Below, piece by piece: positions 36,793-45,743 of a DNA stretch of 64,000 nucleotides. The notes beneath the pieces were generated by a model, which was given only the letters and a program-made list of their open reading frames with translations, did not search any database and was not told the DNA's origin. Source of the DNA: Hyphomicrobiales bacterium (GTDB lineage: Bacteria; Pseudomonadota; Alphaproteobacteria; Rhizobiales; Beijerinckiaceae); the NCBI GenBank assembly GCA_947455995.1, contig CANGQA010000006.1, forward strand, positions 1-64,000. Direction: 5' to 3'. Made by a program: the position numbers and the translations under genes. Positions within the stretch are counted from its first letter, which is position 1. Each line of letters opens with the position of its first letter.

Positions 36793-37764
36793 TCAGAGAT
36801 CCAGCACCAGCTCATTCGAATGGGCCCGCGAAATGCAAATCTGGATCAAGCGACCAGCGGCTTTCTCTGCGTCAGACAAGATAAAATCGCGATGGTCGGG
36901 CACACCCGCGACCACCCCCACCTGACAGATCCCACAATCACCACGCTGGCAGTCATAGATCGGATCTTCACCCGCCCCTATCAGCACATCCAGAATGGTT
37001 TTATCGGCGGGCACCAGATAGCGTTTGCCCGAGGATTGAAGCACAATCTCGAAAGGCTTGTCGCCGGCCTGCGCCTCTGGCGCACTGAATATCTCAAAAT
37101 GCAGACGATGCTCGGCCCAGCCCAGTTGTTTGGCAGCCGCAATCCCTGCCTGAATCATTGGCAGCGGTCCGCACAGATAAAGCGGCTCTTCATGAACCAG
37201 CGAGGCCATCAACCCGCCAAGTTCAAACTGGCCTAACTCCGCATCGCAATGCACACGCAACGCCTCTGACGCCAAGGCCTGCACCTCGTCCAAAAAGGCC
37301 AGCTGGTCACGGTTGCGAACGGCATAGATCAGCCGATAAGGCCGCTTTGCGGCTTGCAGTTCCGCAGCCATCGATATCAATGGCGTGATCCCGATGCCGC
37401 CTGCAACCAAAACTGTTTCATGAGGCGAAGAGGCAAGCGCGAAATGGTTGCGCGGGCCGCTGGCATTGACCCGATCCCCCACCTGCAAGCCGTGCATGAA
37501 ACGCGAGCCCCCCCCGCTGTGCTCCGACAGCCGGACACCGAGCAGATAGGTTGTCGGAGCGCGTGTAGTGGTGGCACCGGCCATCGTATTGACCAGTGAA
37601 TAGGAGCGTTCCGATCCATCGGGGAGCGCAATATTGATATGGGCACCTGCCTGCCAGTCCGGCAAGGCCGAATGATCAGGAGCAGCCAGCGTGATGGCCC
37701 TGATCACCGGCGTGAGCGTGCGCACATCGCTGACAACCAGACTGTGTATGGGGGCGCTACTCAT
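36793..37764 (-). CDS. Phthalate-dioxygenase/VanB-type oxygenase reductase
   Basis: A 323-residue flavin- and [2Fe-2S]-protein that carries electrons from NAD(P)H to the Rieske oxygenase. The N-terminal flavin domain has ERSYSLVN (FMN/FAD binding). The NAD-binding domain has VAGGIGITPLISM at about 120-132. The C-terminal plant-type ferredoxin has cysteines in YDCQRGDCGICQVG with the fourth further on. FMN-type reductases of this order (flavin, NAD, ferredoxin) supply class IA oxygenases without an extra ferredoxin, which fits the absence of one here. ATG 37764 has GAAGG upstream. It is the first gene of operon B. Confidence 0.92.
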   Translation of the reverse strand: MSSAPIHSLVVSDVRTLTPVIRAITLAAPDHSALPDWQAGAHINIALPDGSERSYSLVNTMAGATTTRAPTTYLLGVRLSEHSGGGSRFMHGLQVGDRVNASGPRNHFALASSPHETVLVAGGIGITPLISMAAELQAAKRPYRLIYAVRNRDQLAFLDEVQALASEALRVHCDAELGQFELGGLMASLVHEEPLYLCGPLPMIQAGIAAAKQLGWAEHRLHFEIFSAPEAQAGDKPFEIVLQSSGKRYLVPADKTILDVLIGAGEDPIYDCQRGDCGICQVGVVAGVPDHRDFILSDAEKAAGRLIQICISRAHSNELVLDL

Positions 37765-37862
37765 GGTCTGGCCTTCATGCTCATCGGTGGCTTCACCCAT
37801 TTCGCACCGAGCAGGGTGAACCGCGCCATCGCGTCATACCCCGAAGGTGATTTTATACTCCC

Positions 37863-37891
37863 ACTTTAGGTCTGTGAAATTTAAGCGTCAA
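37863..37891 (-). promoter_or_regulatory. Putative promoter of operon B
   Basis: On the minus strand TTGACG (37891-37886) is followed after exactly 17 bp by TAAAGT (37868-37863), about 100 bp before the reductase start codon. It resembles a sigma-70 promoter. The -35 hexamer is identical to that proposed for operon A. Confidence 0.5.
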
Positions 37892-38054
37892 CCACGTCGT
37901 CCAACATGAGGCAAACCCTTGAAATCAGATATAACGGCGACCGCCCATGCAGCCTAGTTTATCTTAATTATTGTTATTTTTTATGAGGTTAGCTTATTTT
38001 TCAGCCCCTATTGGCATGATACCTGAGCAGATAAATCCGGCTTGCAACTAATCG

Positions 38055-38082
38055 TTGACAGCCTTTCGAGGATGTTTAAGCT
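38055..38082 (+). promoter_or_regulatory. Putative promoter of operon C
   Basis: A consensus TTGACA (38055-38060) is followed after 16 bp by TAAGCT (38077-38082), about 88 bp before the racemase-like start codon. The -10 is a moderate match. Confidence 0.4.
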
Positions 38083-38169
38083 TGAAGTAATTTCGTATGA
38101 TCGACAGCACCGGACATGGATCCTCCATGAATGGCTTCATGTTGCATCTTGGGCGGGGTCGTCGGGTTT

Positions 38170-38973
38170 ATGCGCATCCTTTGGCAAAGTTTTGTAGACC
38201 TCGCGCAGAATGCGCCTTATCTCGAAGTCTTGTCACGCTATCTCAACGAGATTGCTGCCCCCAACACGGTCGTCGATGTGGTCGGGATCACGCCGCCCGA
38301 CCGCGATTTTGGACGACTGACCGAATTCCGCTGCGCCGCTCAAACCATAGATCACTGCATCGATGCCGCCGATCAGGGCTATGACGCCTTCGTCATCGGA
38401 CATTTTCAGGATCCTGGCCTTTACGAGGCCCGCTCTGCGGTGCGAATACCTGTGATCGGAACGGGCGAAGCCACCCTACACTATGCTGCACAGATGGGCC
38501 GCCGTATTGCGATGATCTCGATCGATCCGGTTTTCGAGGTCTGGCATTACGAGCAGGCAGAACGTTACGGGCTTTCCAGCCGGATCAGTGGCGTGACCGG
38601 ACTGGGCTTTGCCGCGCAGGATTTTAACGATGCCTTTGCCGGAGACGAAACTGCTTTCGAGCGGATGCGGGCTGTTTTCCATGACAAAGCCAAGCCACTG
38701 GTCGATGCGGGCGCGGATGTGGTGATCCCCGCTGGCGTATTGCCCGCTTTGCTGCTGTGCCGTTTGCGCGGCTACACCATTGGCCATGCTCCGGTGATCA
38801 ATTCGGCCTCTGTTACGCTAAAAACTGCAGAAATGGCGGTCGCCTTACATCAGCTGGACGGACTTGAACCCAGTCGTGGCCCCAGTTTCGCGCTTGCGCC
38901 CGACCGCGCCATTGCCGATTTTCGCCATTTCGTCGCTTACGGGGTGCAAAATAAAGGTCCTCGAGATGGCTAA
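38170..38973 (+). CDS. Asp/Glu/hydantoin racemase-like protein without catalytic cysteines
   Basis: A 267-residue protein of the cysteine racemase fold. The usual two catalytic cysteines in hydantoin racemases (ACFGDPGL and LGCAGM) are replaced. The first reads GHFQDPGL with H78 at the cysteine place, and the second reads IPAGVLP with A188. IPVIGTGEATLHYA keeps the phosphate- or carboxylate-binding GxGEA pattern. It cannot act by the two-cysteine mechanism and may be an isomerase, lyase or decarboxylase with another mechanism. ATG 38170 is chosen because MRILWQSF is the typical N-terminus. It leads operon C, ahead of a Liv-type importer. Confidence 0.75.
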   Translation: MRILWQSFVDLAQNAPYLEVLSRYLNEIAAPNTVVDVVGITPPDRDFGRLTEFRCAAQTIDHCIDAADQGYDAFVIGHFQDPGLYEARSAVRIPVIGTGEATLHYAAQMGRRIAMISIDPVFEVWHYEQAERYGLSSRISGVTGLGFAAQDFNDAFAGDETAFERMRAVFHDKAKPLVDAGADVVIPAGVLPALLLCRLRGYTIGHAPVINSASVTLKTAEMAVALHQLDGLEPSRGPSFALAPDRAIADFRHFVAYGVQNKGPRDG

Positions 38974-39087
38974 TTTATTTGCCAGACAGCATCCTCATGC
39001 CATCATGGGCCTTGGCGTATTGGTCTTTCAATCCAGAAATCAAACGGAGCGAACCCGCATGTTCGCAGTCAGTGGAGGGGTCCTCTC

Positions 39088-40236
39088 ATGAAAACAAGCC
39101 TTCGTACACTCGTTGCCGTTGCCGGCACGCTGCTTTCCGGCCTGCCCGCACATGCGGATATTACTGTGGGCTTTGTTACGGCCTTGAGCGGCCCCGGTGC
39201 CTCGATCGGGATTCCCTATGGCAAAGGCATAGCTGCTGCGTTCGATTATATTTCTTCCGTCAGTGGCGAGAAGATCAAATTGATCCAGCTTGATGACGGC
39301 TCCGACCCTTCCACCGCAGCACGTAATGCCCGCAAGCTGGTTGAAGAAGAAAAAGTCGACATTCTGATCGGCACCGCGCAGGCGCCTGCCTCCATTGCCA
39401 TGATGGCTGTGTCAGCCGAATTGAAAGTGCCGATGATCTCGGTATCACCGGTGGTTGTCCCCCCCACAACAGACCGTTGGGGTGTGGCAGTCCCGCAATT
39501 ACCAAGCTTGATGTTCAAGGCCGTGACCGACCGTATGGTTAAAGACGGCATCAAGACAGTCGGCTATATCGGCTTCTCGGATGCCTGGGGTGATCTGGTC
39601 TATTCCGGTGCAAAAGCAGCCGAAGACCGTGGTGAAATGAAGGTTGTTGCCAATGAACGCTATGCCCGCACCGATACATCGGTAACCGGACAGGTGCTGA
39701 AGATTGTGGCGGCCAAGCCCGATGCGATCATGAACGGCGGTTCGGCCACCCAAGGTGCCTTGCCTTTACTGGCTTTGACCGAGCGCGGGTATAAAGGCAA
39801 GATTTACGGCACACCAGCTTTGCTGAATGCCGATTTCATCCGGGTTGGCGGCAAATCGGCCGAGGGAATTCTGGTGTCTGCCGGTCCCGTGATTGTGGCA
39901 GAACAGTTGCCCGATAGCCACTTCAGCAAAAAGCCTTCAATGGCATTCCGCGCCAGCTACCAGAAGGTCAACGGCAGCGAAACCACCGACGGTTTTTCAG
40001 CCTATTCATTTGATGCATGGTTGATCTTTGTCGATTCTGCCAAGCGTGCCATGGCGAAAGCAAAGCCCGGCACACCGGAATTCCGTACGGTGCTGAAAGA
40101 TGAAATCTTCGCTACCAAGGAACTGGCAGGCGTGCATGCCATCTATAACTTCAAGCCTGATTCCGCCTATGGTGTTGACGAGCGCAGCCTCGTGCTGGTC
40201 CGTCTGACAAATGGCGTGTGGCGCTACGAGCCATAA
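39088..40236 (+). CDS. Branched-chain amino-acid-type (Liv) ABC substrate-binding protein, operon C
   Basis: A 382-residue periplasmic binding protein of the LivJ/LivK fold with a Sec signal peptide (KTSLRTLVAVAGTLLSGLPAHA, cleavage after AHA). The mature start ITVGFVTALSGPGASIGIPYGKGI and the later GYIGFSDAWGD and GGSATQGALPLLAL segments are family-typical. Many members import aromatic acids rather than branched-chain amino acids. A strong stem-loop follows the stop codon. The ATG is preceded by GGAGGGG. It is the second gene of operon C and feeds the permeases downstream. Confidence 0.93.
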   Translation: MKTSLRTLVAVAGTLLSGLPAHADITVGFVTALSGPGASIGIPYGKGIAAAFDYISSVSGEKIKLIQLDDGSDPSTAARNARKLVEEEKVDILIGTAQAPASIAMMAVSAELKVPMISVSPVVVPPTTDRWGVAVPQLPSLMFKAVTDRMVKDGIKTVGYIGFSDAWGDLVYSGAKAAEDRGEMKVVANERYARTDTSVTGQVLKIVAAKPDAIMNGGSATQGALPLLALTERGYKGKIYGTPALLNADFIRVGGKSAEGILVSAGPVIVAEQLPDSHFSKKPSMAFRASYQKVNGSETTDGFSAYSFDAWLIFVDSAKRAMAKAKPGTPEFRTVLKDEIFATKELAGVHAIYNFKPDSAYGVDERSLVLVRLTNGVWRYEP

Positions 40237-40255
40237 GCAAGAGTTGCATGATCGG

Positions 40256-40274
40256 GGGCCGCCGCTGGCGGCCC
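40256..40274 (+). promoter_or_regulatory. Stem-loop after substrate-binding-protein gene (operon C)
   Basis: GGGCCGCC (40256-40263) pairs perfectly with GGCGGCCC (40267-40274) around a GCT loop, 19 bp after the binding-protein stop and without a T-run. Position is the same as in operon A, suggesting a shared way of making more binding protein than membrane subunits. Confidence 0.65.
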
Positions 40275-40320
40275 TCATTGTCTGACGTGACCACTCCCCT
40301 CGCATGATCGGTCTGATTGT

Positions 40321-41364
40321 ATGTCCAGTGATATAGCTGCCATTTTGGCCATCGACGGCATTGCAAGTGGGGCCATTTATGTGCTGATCGCCATCGGCTT
40401 TGTGCTGATTTTCGCGGTCACCCGCGTGATCTTTGTGCCGTTTGGAGATATTTCTGCCTTTACCGCCCTGACTCTTGCCGCCCTTGAAACCCAACGCCTG
40501 CCCGGCACCATGGGTCTGGTCGCCATGTTGGCCGCGATGGCAACATTGATGCAGCTAACGGCCGATATCCGGGCAAGCGATCTCAAAGCCATTCCGTCGA
40601 CACTGTTCTTCTATCTGGTTGTCCCTCTGGTACCGGTGGCTTTGATGTGGTTTGCAGCCGGATCTGTGATGTCAATGCCGGTGCGCATGGGCCTGTCTCT
40701 GTTGCTGGTGTTGCCGATTGCGCCTTTGCTCGACCGCATCGTATTCCGCCCGATTGCCGATGCCTCGGTGCTTTTACTGCTGACGGTTTCAATGGCGCTT
40801 CATTTTGCACTTGTCGGGCTTGGCTTGATGTTTTTTGGTCCCGAAGGCGTGCGCACCCAACCACTGACTGATGCCAGCTGGGAGATTGCCGGCATGCAGG
40901 TGTCGCTGCAAACCTTCCTTATTGTCGGCAGTGCGGTGGTGTTTAGCACGCTGCTCTATGCCTTTTTCGAACTCACCCTGACAGGCAAGGCCCTGCGTGC
41001 CACAGCCGTGAACCGCACAGGCGCAAGATTGGTCGGCATCAGACCTGCCTATACAGGCACCATGGCCTATGTGCTGGCCTCGATTTTGGCGGGCATTTCG
41101 GGCATCCTGATCTCGCCGGTGACCACGATTTTCTATGATTCTGGCTTCCTGTTCGGGCTGCGGGCTTTTGTCGGCGCAATCATCGGCGCGATGGTCAATT
41201 ATCCTGTGACTGCGCTTGGTGCGTTGCTGGTGGGCGTGCTGGAAAGCTTTGCATCCTTCTGGAGCAGTGCCTTCAAGGAAGTGATCGTCTTTTCTCTGTT
41301 GCTGCCTGTGCTGTTATGGCGATCGCTCTCGGTCGGTGAAGTGGAAGACGAGGCTGAAGAATGA
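40321..41364 (+). CDS. Branched-chain-type ABC permease, LivH-like (operon C)
   Basis: A 347-residue inner-membrane permease with about eight helices. The N-terminus IDGIASGAIYVLIAIGFVLIFAVTRVIF is the LivH signature, and the EAA-like loop is TGKALRATAVNRTGARLVGIRP at about residue 220. No clear ribosome-binding site precedes the ATG. The stop overlaps the next gene by four bases. It forms the channel with the LivM domain of the following fused protein. Confidence 0.93.
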   Translation: MSSDIAAILAIDGIASGAIYVLIAIGFVLIFAVTRVIFVPFGDISAFTALTLAALETQRLPGTMGLVAMLAAMATLMQLTADIRASDLKAIPSTLFFYLVVPLVPVALMWFAAGSVMSMPVRMGLSLLLVLPIAPLLDRIVFRPIADASVLLLLTVSMALHFALVGLGLMFFGPEGVRTQPLTDASWEIAGMQVSLQTFLIVGSAVVFSTLLYAFFELTLTGKALRATAVNRTGARLVGIRPAYTGTMAYVLASILAGISGILISPVTTIFYDSGFLFGLRAFVGAIIGAMVNYPVTALGALLVGVLESFASFWSSAFKEVIVFSLLLPVLLWRSLSVGEVEDEAEE

Positions 41365-43130
41365 GCAAGACCCAGTTTCGCTTTCTGACGCTTGCCGCTC
41401 TGTTTTTGCTGGTTGCGTCTCCTTTCTATCTCAATGCGTTCAGCATGACCTTGCTGAATTATATCGGTGTTTATGGACTGGTCGCTCTTGGCCTTGTCCT
41501 GCTCACCGGCATTGGCGGCATGATGTCGTTCGGTCAGGCGGCCTTTGTCGGCATCGGAGCCTATGCGGGAGCTTGGGCTAGCGCGCTGCAAGGCTACTCG
41601 CCTTGGGTCGGGCTTATGCTGGCGATTGTGCTGTCCTGTAGCGTTGCACTGGTCCTGGGGGCGATAACCCTGCGGCTGGGCGGCCATTTTCTGGCGCTGA
41701 GCACCGTGGCATGGGGCCTGTCGATTTTCTTCCTGTTCGGCAATCTCGACGGCTTAGGCAATTATAACGGCATCGCCAATGTGCCACCTATCAGCCTCGG
41801 ACCGCTCAAACTGGTGGCCAGCTGGCAGATGTTCTATCTGATCTGGGCGATTGTGCTGCTGGCCTTGCTGGCCTCTCGCAATTTGCTCGACTCCCGTTCG
41901 GGCCGCGCCATGCGTGCCTTGCGTGGCGGCAATTTGCTGGTGGAAAGCCTCGGGATCAATGCCTTTTTCACCCGTCTGGCGACCTTTGTGATTGCGGCCC
42001 TGTTTGCGGGACTGTCTGGATGGCTCTACGCACATCTCAACCGTTTTGTGAGCCCTGCACCGTTTGAAGTGCATGTCGGCATTGACTATCTGATGATGGC
42101 CATGGTGGGCGGAGCCACCGAGCTGATCGGGGCCTTTATCGGCTCGGCGCTTGTGACGCTGACGAAAAACAGCATTCAGGATTATCTGCCCATGATCGCC
42201 AAAGGGGCATCCGGACAGCTGGAAATCGTTGTGTTCTCCATCGTCTTTATCGTATTGCTGCAACGCTGGCGTGGCGGGTTGATTTCGATCTCCTCGCATC
42301 TTTTGCCAAGTCCGCATCACGACATCGACCGGACTGTCACTCCACTGTCCCGCCGCCCCCTGCCGCAACCAGGCGAGGTGCTGCTGACAGCCGATCAGGT
42401 CGAACGCCGTTTTGGTGGCCTGGTGGCCGTCGATAAAGTCAGCTTCACCCTCAATGCCGGCGAAATTCTTGGCCTGATAGGTCCGAATGGTGCGGGCAAG
42501 AGCACCATGTTCAATCTGCTGACAGGAGCCTTGCGGCCCAATAGCGGGCGTGTGGTCTTTCAGGGCCGCGACATTACCCATGCCCCCCAGCGCGAGATTG
42601 CCAAAGCTGGCATTGCCCGCACGTTCCAACATGTCAAAATCCGCCCTAAAATGACCCTGCTCGACAATGTCCTGCTCGGCACCCATCCGCGCACAACTTC
42701 GGGCTTTTTCAGCGGCGCTTTGCGGCTCGATCGCGCTGAAGAAGCGCAGGCCCGTGCCGAAGCCCTGCGCCAGTTGCAGCGGGTCGGCCTTGGCGACAAG
42801 CCGTTCGAGCTCGCTGGCAATCTGCCGCTGGGCAATCAGCGCGTGCTGGAAATTGCCCGCGCTCTGGCGGCCGATCCAGTCCTGCTGGTGCTTGATGAGC
42901 CTGCCGCCGGTTTACGCCGTCAGGAAAAACAGGCTCTTGCAGAACTGCTGCAATCGCTCCGGTCTGAAAATCTCTCCATCCTGCTGGTCGAGCATGATAT
43001 GGAATTTGTGATGGGACTGGTGGACCGTATCGTCGTGATGAATTTCGGCTGCAAGATTTGTGAAGGCTTACCACTGGAAGTCCGACAAGATGCCCAGGTT
43101 CAGGATGCCTATCTTGGAGGGCTGGTCTGA
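41361..43130 (+). CDS. Fused LivM permease and LivG ATPase (operon C)
   Basis: A 589-residue protein joining a LivM-type permease (residues 1 to about 320, with [35 protein letters not shown]) to a LivG-type ATPase (from about residue 340). The ATPase has Walker A GPNGAGKS, a modified signature region at [19 protein letters not shown] (LPLGNQ where LSYGQQ-like sequence is usual), and Walker [12 protein letters not shown]. The linker is rich in proline and histidine. In the other Liv system of this window the two parts are separate genes. Coupled by overlaps on both sides. The fusion fixes a 1:1 ratio of permease to ATPase. Confidence 0.93.
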   Translation: MSKTQFRFLTLAALFLLVASPFYLNAFSMTLLNYIGVYGLVALGLVLLTGIGGMMSFGQAAFVGIGAYAGAWASALQGYSPWVGLMLAIVLSCSVALVLGAITLRLGGHFLALSTVAWGLSIFFLFGNLDGLGNYNGIANVPPISLGPLKLVASWQMFYLIWAIVLLALLASRNLLDSRSGRAMRALRGGNLLVESLGINAFFTRLATFVIAALFAGLSGWLYAHLNRFVSPAPFEVHVGIDYLMMAMVGGATELIGAFIGSALVTLTKNSIQDYLPMIAKGASGQLEIVVFSIVFIVLLQRWRGGLISISSHLLPSPHHDIDRTVTPLSRRPLPQPGEVLLTADQVERRFGGLVAVDKVSFTLNAGEILGLIGPNGAGKSTMFNLLTGALRPNSGRVVFQGRDITHAPQREIAKAGIARTFQHVKIRPKMTLLDNVLLGTHPRTTSGFFSGALRLDRAEEAQARAEALRQLQRVGLGDKPFELAGNLPLGNQRVLEIARALAADPVLLVLDEPAAGLRRQEKQALAELLQSLRSENLSILLVEHDMEFVMGLVDRIVVMNFGCKICEGLPLEVRQDAQVQDAYLGGLV

Positions 43131-43843
43131 TGTCTCTTTTGGCGATCCGCTCCCTCGATGTCTGTTATGGCAAGGTAGAAGCTGTAAGGCAGGTTTCACT
43201 CTCGATAGAAGCAGGTCAGATTGTTACGGTAATCGGTCCCAATGGTGCTGGTAAAACCACCTTGCTGGCAGCGACCATCGGCTTGCTTCCATCCGTAGGC
43301 GAGATGCTGTTCGAGGGCCACGATCTGCGGCGGTTACAGGTCGAAGCCCGCGTCGAGGCCGGTATTGTGCTGGTCCCCGAAAACCGCGAATTGTTTGGCG
43401 ATATGAGCGTGGCCGACAACCTCGTTCTGGGGGCCTATAGCCACCGTCACGACCGTGCCGGCAACCGCCGCAATCTCGACGATGTCTATCACCGTTTTCC
43501 TCGCTTGCTCGAACGGCGTCAACAAAAAGCCAACACGCTGTCAGGCGGCGAACGCCAGATGCTGGCACTGGGCCGCGCCTTGATGGCAAAACCCCGACTG
43601 CTGCTATTGGACGAGCCGAGCCTCGGCCTTGCCCCGCTGATTGTTCGCGAGATTTTCAAGATCATCGCCTCGTTGCGCGAGACGGGCGTGTCGGTGTTGT
43701 TGGTCGAACAAAACGCCCGCGCCGCCCTTGAAACCGCCGATGTCGGCTATGTTCTCGAAACAGGCGAAATTGTGAATTCCGGTCCTGCCGATACGCTGAT
43801 CCACGACCCCAAACTTATCGCCACCTATCTGGGCGGGCATTGA
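43130..43843 (+). CDS. Branched-chain-type ABC ATPase, LivF-like (operon C)
   Basis: A 237-residue ATPase with Walker [10 protein letters not shown] at about residue 36, signature [17 protein letters not shown], Walker [14 protein letters not shown] and the H-loop-equivalent LVEQNAR that marks LivF. It pairs with the LivG domain of the preceding fusion. The start shares one base with the upstream stop (TGATG). It is the last gene of operon C and ends 37 bp from the convergent TRAP operon. Confidence 0.95.
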   Translation: MSLLAIRSLDVCYGKVEAVRQVSLSIEAGQIVTVIGPNGAGKTTLLAATIGLLPSVGEMLFEGHDLRRLQVEARVEAGIVLVPENRELFGDMSVADNLVLGAYSHRHDRAGNRRNLDDVYHRFPRLLERRQQKANTLSGGERQMLALGRALMAKPRLLLLDEPSLGLAPLIVREIFKIIASLRETGVSVLLVEQNARAALETADVGYVLETGEIVNSGPADTLIHDPKLIATYLGGH

Positions 43844-43877
43844 GGGGCGCGGTGGGAACAACGGTCCACAGCCCCTC
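43842..43877. terminator. Hairpin between convergent operon C and TRAP operon
   Basis: GAGGGGC (43842-43848) pairs with GCCCCTC (43871-43877), and an inner GTGG/CCAC pair extends it. It fills the 37-bp gap between two convergent stop codons and could slow polymerase from either side. No T-run is present, so strength is uncertain. Confidence 0.45.
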
Positions 43878-43880
43878 TCC

Positions 43881-45740
43881 TCACAGAAACCCGAGCGATA
43901 TCCAGGGCACATAGCAGATCAGCAGCAGCCCCAGAAAAAGCCAGCCGAGATAGGACCATATGGTGCGCATCGCGGCATCGGGTTCAACCTTGCCGATGAT
44001 ACAGGCCGCGTAATAGCACAGCCCGAACGGTGGCGCGAAAAGTCCCAGGCCCATCGCCAGAATGACAATCATCGAATAATGGATTTCATGGATACCGAAT
44101 TGCCGGGCAATCGGAAACAACAAGGGGCCAAACAAAACAATGGCCGGTATCCCTTCCAGCACCGAACCCAGAACGATGAAAGCCACCAGCGAGACGGCAA
44201 TAAAGCCGTAAGCACCGCCTGGCACATTGGCCATGATTTTGGCCAGATCATGCGAAAATCCCGATTGCGCCAAAGCCCAGGCCATCCCGCTGGCAGACCC
44301 GACTATAAACAGGATCGCACCGGACAATGATGCCGTTTGCACCAGCATCGGCTTGATTTTCAACCAGGTCAGCGTACCGCGATACAAAAACAATCCCAAC
44401 AGCACGCAATAGACAATGCCGATGGTCGACACTTCCGTGGCTGTCGCAATCCCCTCCACCACCGAGGAGCGGATCAGGAATGGCAAGGCCAGAGCGGGCG
44501 AAGCGACAATCAAGGTCTTTTTGATCACCGGCCATCCGGCGCGTTGCACATGTGTGCGGGTATCATCCATCGACACAGCCCGGTGGCGGGCGACAAGCCC
44601 CAACACCACAGCCAGCACGATCGCCGGGAAAATGCCCGCCGTAAACAGCGAGGCTATCGAGACGCCGGTCACCGATGCAATGGCGATCAATACGATTGAG
44701 GGCGGAATTGTTTCGCTCATGACGCCCGAAGCGGCAAGCAATGAGACCAATTCGCCATCTTTCATGCCGCGTTTGCGCATTTCGGGAAACAGTACCGGAG
44801 CAATCGCAGCCATATCGGCTGTCTTTGAACCCGATATACCCGACACCAGCAGCATCGCGCCCAAAAGCACATAGGACATTCCGCCGCGCACATGCCCGAG
44901 CAGTGACGACAGGAAAGCCACCATCACCTGTGCCATGCCGGTGGCTTCCACCAATTGTCCGAGCAGTACAAACAAAGGCACAGCCAGCAGGATCAGCGAG
45001 CTCATGCCTTCGTCAATTCTGCCGACCACAACCAGTATCGGCGTACGGGTCGTCGCCAACAGAAACGAGATGGTCGCCAGACAAAAGGCAAAGGCGATGG
45101 GCACTCCCGCCATGATCGCAGCCCCAAGCAGAATGATGAAAAACAGCACCAAATTCCAGTTGCCGATCGATTTGATCCAAGGGGCTGCAAGATAGAGCCC
45201 GGCCGATAAAACAGCCAGCAGACATGCTACGCTGAACAAATCTTTGAATTTGATATGGGGTAAACGCAACAGACAGCTTGCCAGCGCGACCACGCAACCA
45301 ACCGGAATTGCCAGGGACCGCACCACCCCCGACCAGCCCAAAGCAGGCGTTTCGACAAAGGCCTGATCCTCAACATATTCAAGGGCGGGATGAAGGATAA
45401 TGGCAAAAAATAAAGCCACGGCACCGGCCGACAGGGCTTTGACCCAATCCTGACCGCGCGGCGAGAGTGCGGAGATGAAAAAGGTCAGGCGCATGTGCTC
45501 GGATCGCTGCACCGCGATCACTGCGCCAAACATCGCCAGCCATAAAAACAGGATCGAGGCCAGTTCATCGGCCCAGATAATCGGTTTGTGAAAGACCCCG
45601 CGCGCCAGAATGCCGATGAACAGCAAAGCCACTTCCACCACCACCAAAACACAGGCGGGCCATTCGATGACGTGGTGCAAGATGCGTTCGATCCGGCTGT
45701 CGGCAACACCGACAGCCCCTGATGTGTGCTGCTCCTGCAT
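43881..45740 (-). CDS. Fused TRAP transporter permease (DctQ-DctM)
   Basis: A 619-residue membrane protein. The first about 170 residues are a four-helix DctQ-like small subunit (ADELASILFLWLAMFGAVIAVQRSEHMRL), and the rest is a DctM large subunit of about 12 helices with PLFVLLGQLVEATGMA, GGMSYVLLGAMLLVSGISGSKTADMAA and a C-terminal GLFAPPFGLCYYAACI. TRAP importers move organic acids using an ion gradient. It begins 3 bp after dctP and ends the operon. The fusion of Q and M is a known variant. Confidence 0.92.
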   Translation of the reverse strand: MQEQHTSGAVGVADSRIERILHHVIEWPACVLVVVEVALLFIGILARGVFHKPIIWADELASILFLWLAMFGAVIAVQRSEHMRLTFFISALSPRGQDWVKALSAGAVALFFAIILHPALEYVEDQAFVETPALGWSGVVRSLAIPVGCVVALASCLLRLPHIKFKDLFSVACLLAVLSAGLYLAAPWIKSIGNWNLVLFFIILLGAAIMAGVPIAFAFCLATISFLLATTRTPILVVVGRIDEGMSSLILLAVPLFVLLGQLVEATGMAQVMVAFLSSLLGHVRGGMSYVLLGAMLLVSGISGSKTADMAAIAPVLFPEMRKRGMKDGELVSLLAASGVMSETIPPSIVLIAIASVTGVSIASLFTAGIFPAIVLAVVLGLVARHRAVSMDDTRTHVQRAGWPVIKKTLIVASPALALPFLIRSSVVEGIATATEVSTIGIVYCVLLGLFLYRGTLTWLKIKPMLVQTASLSGAILFIVGSASGMAWALAQSGFSHDLAKIMANVPGGAYGFIAVSLVAFIVLGSVLEGIPAIVLFGPLLFPIARQFGIHEIHYSMIVILAMGLGLFAPPFGLCYYAACIIGKVEPDAAMRTIWSYLGWLFLGLLLICYVPWISLGFL

Positions 45741-45743
45741 CGG

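Larger units (their letters stand above)
37765..38169. other. Divergent regulatory region between operons B and C
   Basis: About 405 bp without a credible gene. It has an AT-rich core (about 37960-38010) and outward promoters: TTGACG-N17-TAAAGT on the minus strand (37891-37863) for operon B and TTGACA-N16-TAAGCT on the plus strand (38055-38082) for operon C. I found no obvious copy of the operon A palindrome here. Confidence 0.6.

Noticed and set aside
38015-38035. Possible sigma-54 promoter (TGGCATG...) between operons B and C
   Set aside because: The -12 element is missing (the expected GC step does not occur at the right spacing).
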